Positions 60,380 through 64,000 of a stretch of 64,000 nucleotides of DNA are shown here, in pieces. The position numbers and the translations under genes are program-made. The stretch comes from DASQZT01 sp963728965 (lineage in GTDB: Bacteria > Acidobacteriota > Terriglobia > Bryobacterales > Bryobacteraceae): the NCBI GenBank assembly GCA_963728965.1, contig CAVSMH010000002.1, forward strand, positions 372,001 to 436,000, read 5' to 3'. Within the stretch, counting starts at the first letter, position 1. Each line of letters starts with the position of its first letter. The notes under the pieces were generated by a model. That model worked only from the letters and a program-made list of their open reading frames with translations, was not told the DNA's origin and searched no databases.

Positions 60380-61054
60380 CTAAACAAAGTCGCGCTTTTT
60401 GGATTGGATATAGAACGTGAGGCCCAGAATCAGCAGGATCAGGCCGAGTTCACCGCCCAGGAATTTGAGCACCGTGGGATTCCAAACCGGCACGGGACTC
60501 CTCACATCGGCCATCAGCCCGGTCATGCGGCCCATGAAGTACCAAACCAGGCCGTAGGACGAATTGCAACTCACGTTGGCCGCGATTCCCCAACCCTCGG
60601 ATTCGCCGACCAGCGCGGCGCCGGTCATGATGCATAGCCCCACGAACGGCATTCCCGCGAGGATGAGCGCGATCGGAATCGCGCCGGGCGGAATGATGCC
60701 CCGCGTTTCAATCAGCACCACCGCGGCAATCATCAGCGTCACCCACGGCACCAGAAACATGCCGACCGTGGAAATCAATTTCGCCGTGGTGTATTGGATC
60801 GAAGAGACGGGAAGGCTCATCAAGAACGCGAGATTTTGTTTTTTTCGTTCGTTCACGATCCCGGAGATAGGCAGCATGGTTCCCACCAGGATTAACGAGA
60901 TAAAGAACCAGACGGCGCCGGCCACCATCGGTCCTTCCCCGCCACGGAGAACCACGCCCAAAGCAATCAGGCCGGCGCCAATGGAAAGGAATATTTGCAG
61001 CCGGTTGAGCCGCCAGTCTTTCAAGACCAACTGTCGGACAATCGAACCGGTCAT
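60380..61054 (-). CDS. ABC-2-type transporter permease
   Basis: 224 residues with about six transmembrane segments (LQIFLSIGAGLIALGVVL, GAVWFFISLILVGTMLPI, TVGMFLVPWVTLMIAAVVLI, IPIALILAGMPFVGLCIM and the final LGLILLILGLTFYI). The pattern fits ABC-2 permeases. The start overlaps the ATPase stop by ATGA. With the GntR/YtrA regulator and ATPase it forms a YtrBC-like exporter or membrane-stress transporter. The substrate cannot be told. Confidence 0.82.
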   Translation of the reverse strand: MTGSIVRQLVLKDWRLNRLQIFLSIGAGLIALGVVLRGGEGPMVAGAVWFFISLILVGTMLPISGIVNERKKQNLAFLMSLPVSSIQYTTAKLISTVGMFLVPWVTLMIAAVVLIETRGIIPPGAIPIALILAGMPFVGLCIMTGAALVGESEGWGIAANVSCNSSYGLVWYFMGRMTGLMADVRSPVPVWNPTVLKFLGGELGLILLILGLTFYIQSKKRDFV

Positions 61055-61947
61055 ACCCCCACCTCCTCACGGCTGTGTTCCACGTTAGCGACGAAGATTT
61101 CCTCCAACGTCATGGTTTCAATGCGCTGCACGCGCGCGCCCGTGTTTTCGTAAGCATTCGCAAGATCGGGCACGAACGCATTCGCCGTTGCGACCGCGAG
61201 CCGTCCCTCCTGTCGCACGCAGATCACTCCGGGGAGCGCGGGCAGTTCGACTCCCAAGGGAACTTCCAGGCGCAGGCGGCGCCAGCGATCGAGATACGTC
61301 TCCCTGTCCATCGAGTCGATGATGCGACCACGGTCGATGAAGGTGATCCGGTCGGAGATCTGTTCCACATCCTGCGTGTTATGCGATGAGAACAAAATGG
61401 TGCGGCCTTCGTCGGCCATGACGTCGGTCAGTTCGCGCAGGATTTCGTGGCGCGCCACCGGGTCGAGGCCGGTGGTGGGCTCGTCCAGCACCAGCAGTTT
61501 GGGGCGTCTGGCCAGCACCAGAAGCAAGGTTGCCTTGACGCGCTGTCCGTGCGAGAGGCCCTTGATCTTCTGTTCGGCGCGCAATCCGAAACGCTTGAGC
61601 AGAAGCTGCGCGTAGCCGGAATTCCAGGAGGGATAGATGGATTGTATAAAGGCCATGTGCCACGCCAAGGTCATGCCGTCGTACAGGCGCATGTCCTCCG
61701 AGGCGAAGCCGATGTCCCATTTCGCGGCGACCTGCGCGCCGGGCATGCGATGGCCCAGCACGCGCACCTCGCCGGAATCCTGATGCACCAGTCCCATGAG
61801 TATGCGGATGGTGGTGGACTTTCCCGCTCCGTTGGGGCCGATGAGTCCCATGATCTCCCCTTCCGGGACCTCGAGGTTGATGTGATCGAGCGAAAAGAAG
61901 CGATAGCTCTTCCCCACGCCGTTAAGCTCAATGGCGAGATCGGTCAT
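61051..61947 (-). CDS. ABC transporter ATP-binding protein
   Basis: 298 residues. Walker A is GPNGAGKSTTI, the signature is LSHGQRVKATLLL, Walker B is LLVLDEPTTGLDP and the H-loop is FSSHNTQD. The C-terminal ~80 residues (LRLEVPLGVELPALPGVICVR) form the extra domain typical of ATPases paired with ABC-2 permeases. It is the second gene of the gntR operon; the ATG overlaps the gntR stop and its stop overlaps the permease start. Confidence 0.92.
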   Translation of the reverse strand: MTDLAIELNGVGKSYRFFSLDHINLEVPEGEIMGLIGPNGAGKSTTIRILMGLVHQDSGEVRVLGHRMPGAQVAAKWDIGFASEDMRLYDGMTLAWHMAFIQSIYPSWNSGYAQLLLKRFGLRAEQKIKGLSHGQRVKATLLLVLARRPKLLVLDEPTTGLDPVARHEILRELTDVMADEGRTILFSSHNTQDVEQISDRITFIDRGRIIDSMDRETYLDRWRRLRLEVPLGVELPALPGVICVRQEGRLAVATANAFVPDLANAYENTGARVQRIETMTLEEIFVANVEHSREEVGV

Positions 61948-62339
61948 ATAGTTTCCTTTTCCACGATGCGATCGCCGGCTTCCCGCAGGCGCGCTTCCAA
62001 CTCTTTTGGCCGAATGCCCAACATGGCCGCGATCCGCGTCGCTTGCTCCAAGTGCTGCTGCAACTCCCGTTCGCGCAGCCTGGCTCCCAAACCAGGTGTA
62101 GATGCCACGTGCGACCCCTTTCCGTGCTGCGTCACGATGACCCCTTCGCGTTCCAGTTCCAGGTACGCCCGCTTGACCGTGATTACGCTGACCTGAAGAT
62201 CCACGGCAAGCTGACGAATGGAAGGAATAGCCTGGCCTTCGGCCCAGTCTCCGACAGCAATCCGCTGAATGATCTGCTCCATGATCTGGAGGTAGATCGG
62301 GCGCTTGTCCGTTTGCGAGATGGTGAAGGCGTCGTGCAT
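61944..62339 (-). CDS. GntR-family (YtrA subfamily) transcriptional regulator
   Basis: 131 residues, the short form typical of YtrA. The winged helix-turn-helix covers residues ~8-75 (PIYLQIMEQIIQRIAVGDW, IPSIRQLAVDLQVSVITVKRAYLELEREGVI) and a short dimerisation helix pair follows. YtrA regulators repress their own operon, usually an ABC transporter, and respond to cell-envelope antibiotics or membrane stress. The promoter carries a perfect 16-bp palindrome over its -10 box, so autoregulation is likely. No ribosome-binding site precedes the ATG. Confidence 0.92.
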   Translation of the reverse strand: MHDAFTISQTDKRPIYLQIMEQIIQRIAVGDWAEGQAIPSIRQLAVDLQVSVITVKRAYLELEREGVIVTQHGKGSHVASTPGLGARLRERELQQHLEQATRIAAMLGIRPKELEARLREAGDRIVEKETI

Positions 62340-62347
62340 CTGTATAT

Positions 62348-62379
62348 ACTGAGTATACTCAGTTGTGAGGCGTTGTCAA
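62348..62379 (-). promoter_or_regulatory. gntR-ABC operon promoter with overlapping 16-bp palindromic operator
   Basis: On the minus strand TTGACA (62374-62379), a 16-bp spacer and TATACT (62352-62357) make a good sigma-70 promoter. The perfect palindrome ACTGAGTATACTCAGT (62348-62363) covers the -10. The expected start near 62345 leaves ~6 nt before the ATG. Binding of the GntR protein here would block transcription; the binding itself is inferred. Confidence 0.75.
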
Positions 62380-62453
62380 GGCTCCATGATGGTACGGACC
62401 CGGACACGGCATGCGACGGCAGGCAGTGTTAGCGCATGCGACAATCGAGACTT

Positions 62454-63437
62454 GTGACTCCCAAACGAATCCTGGTTACGGGCGGAGCAGGATACATCGG
62501 CTCGCAGACGGTCCGCCTTCTTATCGAGCGGGGATACGATGTGGCGGTGGTGGACGACCTGTCGAAAGGCTATCGCCACAATGTGGCCTCCGACCGGCTT
62601 TTCCGGCTGAGCCTTACCGAGACTAACGCGCTGACCGAGCTGTTGCGGCAGAACCGGAGCGAGGCGGTAATTCACTTTGCGGCCTTCATCGCGGTGGGCG
62701 AATCGATGCGCGAACCAGGTCGGTATTTTGCCAATAACGTCGGCGGGTCGCTATCGCTGCTCACTGCCATGGTGGAAGCGGGGGTGAAGCACATCGTGTT
62801 CTCCTCCACGGCGGCGGTGTACGGAACTCCCGATGCGACGCCGATACGGGAGTCGTTTCCGATTCAGCCAATGAGCCCGTACGGCGAATCCAAGGTGATG
62901 GTCGAGACGATGCTGCGCTGGTTCGACCGGATCCACGGACTGACCAGTATCGCCCTGCGCTATTTCAACGCATCGGGGGCGGATCCGTCGGGCGACCTTG
63001 GGGAAGAGCATGACCCGGAGACGCACCTGATTCCGCTGCTGCTGCGCGCCGTGATGACCGGCGAGCCGGTCACCATTTTCGGCAATGATTACGACACGGC
63101 CGATGGCACTTGCGTCCGCGACTACATCCACGTGAGCGATCTGGCGGAGGCGCACATCCTGGCAGTCGAGTACCTGATGGGCGGGGGAGCCTCGGATCAG
63201 TTCAACGTGGGCACGGGCGCCGGGCATACCGTGTTGGAAGTGATTCGGGCGGTGGAAGAGGTGACGGGCGAGAAGGTCCCGTACGCATTCGGCCCGCGCC
63301 GGGAAGGCGATCCGAGCGCGCTGGTTGCGGCCTCGGAGAAGCTGCGGGGGCGGCTGGGCTGGACGCCGCACTATCCCGATCTGCGCACCATCGTGGAGCA
63401 TGCCTGGAATTTCACGCGGCGACGGGCGGGCAGCTAG
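62454..63437 (+). CDS. galE: UDP-glucose 4-epimerase
   Basis: 327 residues from GTG 62454 (333 from the in-frame ATG at 62436). The NAD-binding motif is VTGGAGYIGSQTV, with VVDDLSKGY, the catalytic Ser/Thr strand HIVFSSTAAVYG and the Tyr-x-x-x-Lys pair in SPYGESK. ALRYFNASGADPSG and DGTCVRDYIHVSDLAEAHILA are standard GalE segments. It interconverts UDP-glucose and UDP-galactose for envelope sugars. The later start was preferred because GACAAT ends 8 nt before it and MTPKRILVTGG is the usual beginning; the ATG is possible. It is divergent from the gntR operon. Confidence 0.9.
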   Translation: MTPKRILVTGGAGYIGSQTVRLLIERGYDVAVVDDLSKGYRHNVASDRLFRLSLTETNALTELLRQNRSEAVIHFAAFIAVGESMREPGRYFANNVGGSLSLLTAMVEAGVKHIVFSSTAAVYGTPDATPIRESFPIQPMSPYGESKVMVETMLRWFDRIHGLTSIALRYFNASGADPSGDLGEEHDPETHLIPLLLRAVMTGEPVTIFGNDYDTADGTCVRDYIHVSDLAEAHILAVEYLMGGGASDQFNVGTGAGHTVLEVIRAVEEVTGEKVPYAFGPRREGDPSALVAASEKLRGRLGWTPHYPDLRTIVEHAWNFTRRRAGS

Positions 63438-63471
63438 ACGGTAGAACGGCAAGGCCGCCGGGGCCGGCAGG

Positions 63472-64000
63472 CTAGCCCTGTTTCCTTCGCGCGGACTTCC
63501 GGGGCGCGCTGCGGGTGCCGGAAGCGTTCTCGTTCAAATAGAATTCGATGCGCGCACGCAGGTTCTGCTCCTGCTCGTTATTGAAGAAGCTGGAATCGTC
63601 GCCTTCGTGCTGTTCGCGCACGTTGCCCTGGCGATCGACGAACGCCAGCATGGGCATCATCGGAACCATCATGGGTGGGTGCTGCATGAAATCGATCGCC
63701 ACCGACGGGTCGTTGAACCCGACCGGAAACGTCGGGCTGAACGCCATGATGAATTTCGGCACCGCGAGCGCGGCGCCCTGGTCGATGGCCGACGCGATGG
63801 TCTGAAAGCCTTTCGGGCCGAATTCGTTCTGCAACTTGATCAGATTCCCGATGGTCCGCTGACAGTGCGGGCAGGTGGTGAGGATGAAGCAGACGGCGAC
63901 CACCTTGCCCTTGTAATGGCTCAACAGCGTGGGGTTGGCGCCATTCATGTTAATGACCAGCTCGGGGGCTTTGCGCGGCAGGTCGGCGGCCCGCGTGACC
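63472..64000 (-). CDS. TlpA/ResA-like thioredoxin-fold protein (N terminus outside the window)
   Basis: The frame is open to the window edge, so 175 C-terminal residues are seen; an internal ATG at 63948 is probably not the start because the upstream codons (LPRKAPELVIN) belong to the thioredoxin fold. Redox motif TTCPHC with KGKVVAVCFILTTCPHCQRT, then the fold's cis-Pro region (MMPMLAFVDRQGNV). A Met-rich loop (HPPMMVPMMPM) and a basic, Arg/Lys-rich C-terminal tail are unusual. It is likely a periplasmic thiol-disulfide reductase or peroxiredoxin-like protein. It converges on galE. Confidence 0.82.
   Translation of the reverse strand, partial: VTRAADLPRKAPELVINMNGANPTLLSHYKGKVVAVCFILTTCPHCQRTIGNLIKLQNEFGPKGFQTIASAIDQGAALAVPKFIMAFSPTFPVGFNDPSVAIDFMQHPPMMVPMMPMLAFVDRQGNVREQHEGDDSSFFNNEQEQNLRARIEFYLNENASGTRSAPRKSARRKQG

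Noticed and set aside
1..64000. tRNA, rRNA or riboswitch elements
   Set aside because: No cloverleaf-like, ribosomal or recognisable riboswitch sequence was seen in the intergenic stretches; a covariance-model scan would settle this.

Overview
The window is GC-rich bacterial chromosome, most likely from an acidobacterium of the Bryobacterales/Solibacter type. This is inferred from gene content, not from a marker gene. The supporting content is: an Oar-like TonB-dependent receptor with an N-terminal carboxypeptidase-regulatory domain followed by a CRTAC1 (VCBS/UnbV) protein and a TPR protein; a subtilase ending in WGxx repeats; Tat-exported enolase-superfamily proteins; a DUF2961/GH172 hydrolase; a cytochrome c-PQQ propeller fusion; and many GTG starts. 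No rRNA, tRNA or CRISPR array was seen.

Layout. 1-464: tail of an S8 peptidase. 487-4397 (minus): assimilatory sulfate-reduction operon cysD-cysN-cysH-tauE with overlapping ATGA junctions. 4422-7181 (minus): DedA/ATP-grasp fusion, NRDE protein and DinB-like protein. 7275-11115 (plus): aquaporin, GMC oxidoreductase, double-VOC protein and DM13-like secreted protein; the GMC gene is intact and the other three carry single-base frameshifts. 11194-11970: DUF169 protein. 12040-18347 (minus): AddAB-type helicase-nuclease pair. 18628-23637 (plus): two paralogous phosphodiesterase/phosphatase-fold proteins, a 64-residue RHH-like protein and a membrane protein. 23738-31243 (plus): secreted Gly/Tyr-rich protein, Cys/His-rich small protein, then a CusCBA-type heavy-metal efflux operon. 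31266-35915: zinc ribbon, a degenerate JAMM/MPN-transmembrane-TonB fusion, FAD oxidoreductase and outer-membrane barrel.

36150-46390: class I-like HMG-CoA reductase overlapping convergently with an AarF/UbiB kinase, an orphan FIST-C fragment, M1 aminopeptidase with HEAT repeats, GH172 protein, SGNH hydrolase, small secreted protein and M28 peptidase. 46658-48620: a complete IS1634-family element with 10-bp inverted repeats and a 6-bp target duplication, sitting 88 bp upstream of the TonB-dependent receptor. 48715-54884: receptor, CRTAC1 and TPR triad. 54988-58425: two exported enolase-superfamily proteins around a CBM9-like protein (sugar or sugar-acid use). 58536-60368 (minus): cytochrome c-PQQ dehydrogenase. 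60380-62339 (minus): GntR(YtrA)-ABC transporter operon with a promoter overlapped by a perfect 16-bp palindrome. 62454-63437: galE. 63472-64000 (minus): thioredoxin-like protein running off the edge.

The genes serve sulfate assimilation, metal efflux, recombination repair and outer-membrane polymer/sugar scavenging. The most interesting signals are: a recurrent -10-like hexamer 6-8 nt before start codons (leaderless transcription); a cluster of single-base deletions in 5.0-10.8 kb; a CysN with a vestigial APS-kinase tail; and a catalytically dead JAMM domain fused to a TonB C-terminal domain. No convincing wholly new multi-gene system was identified.
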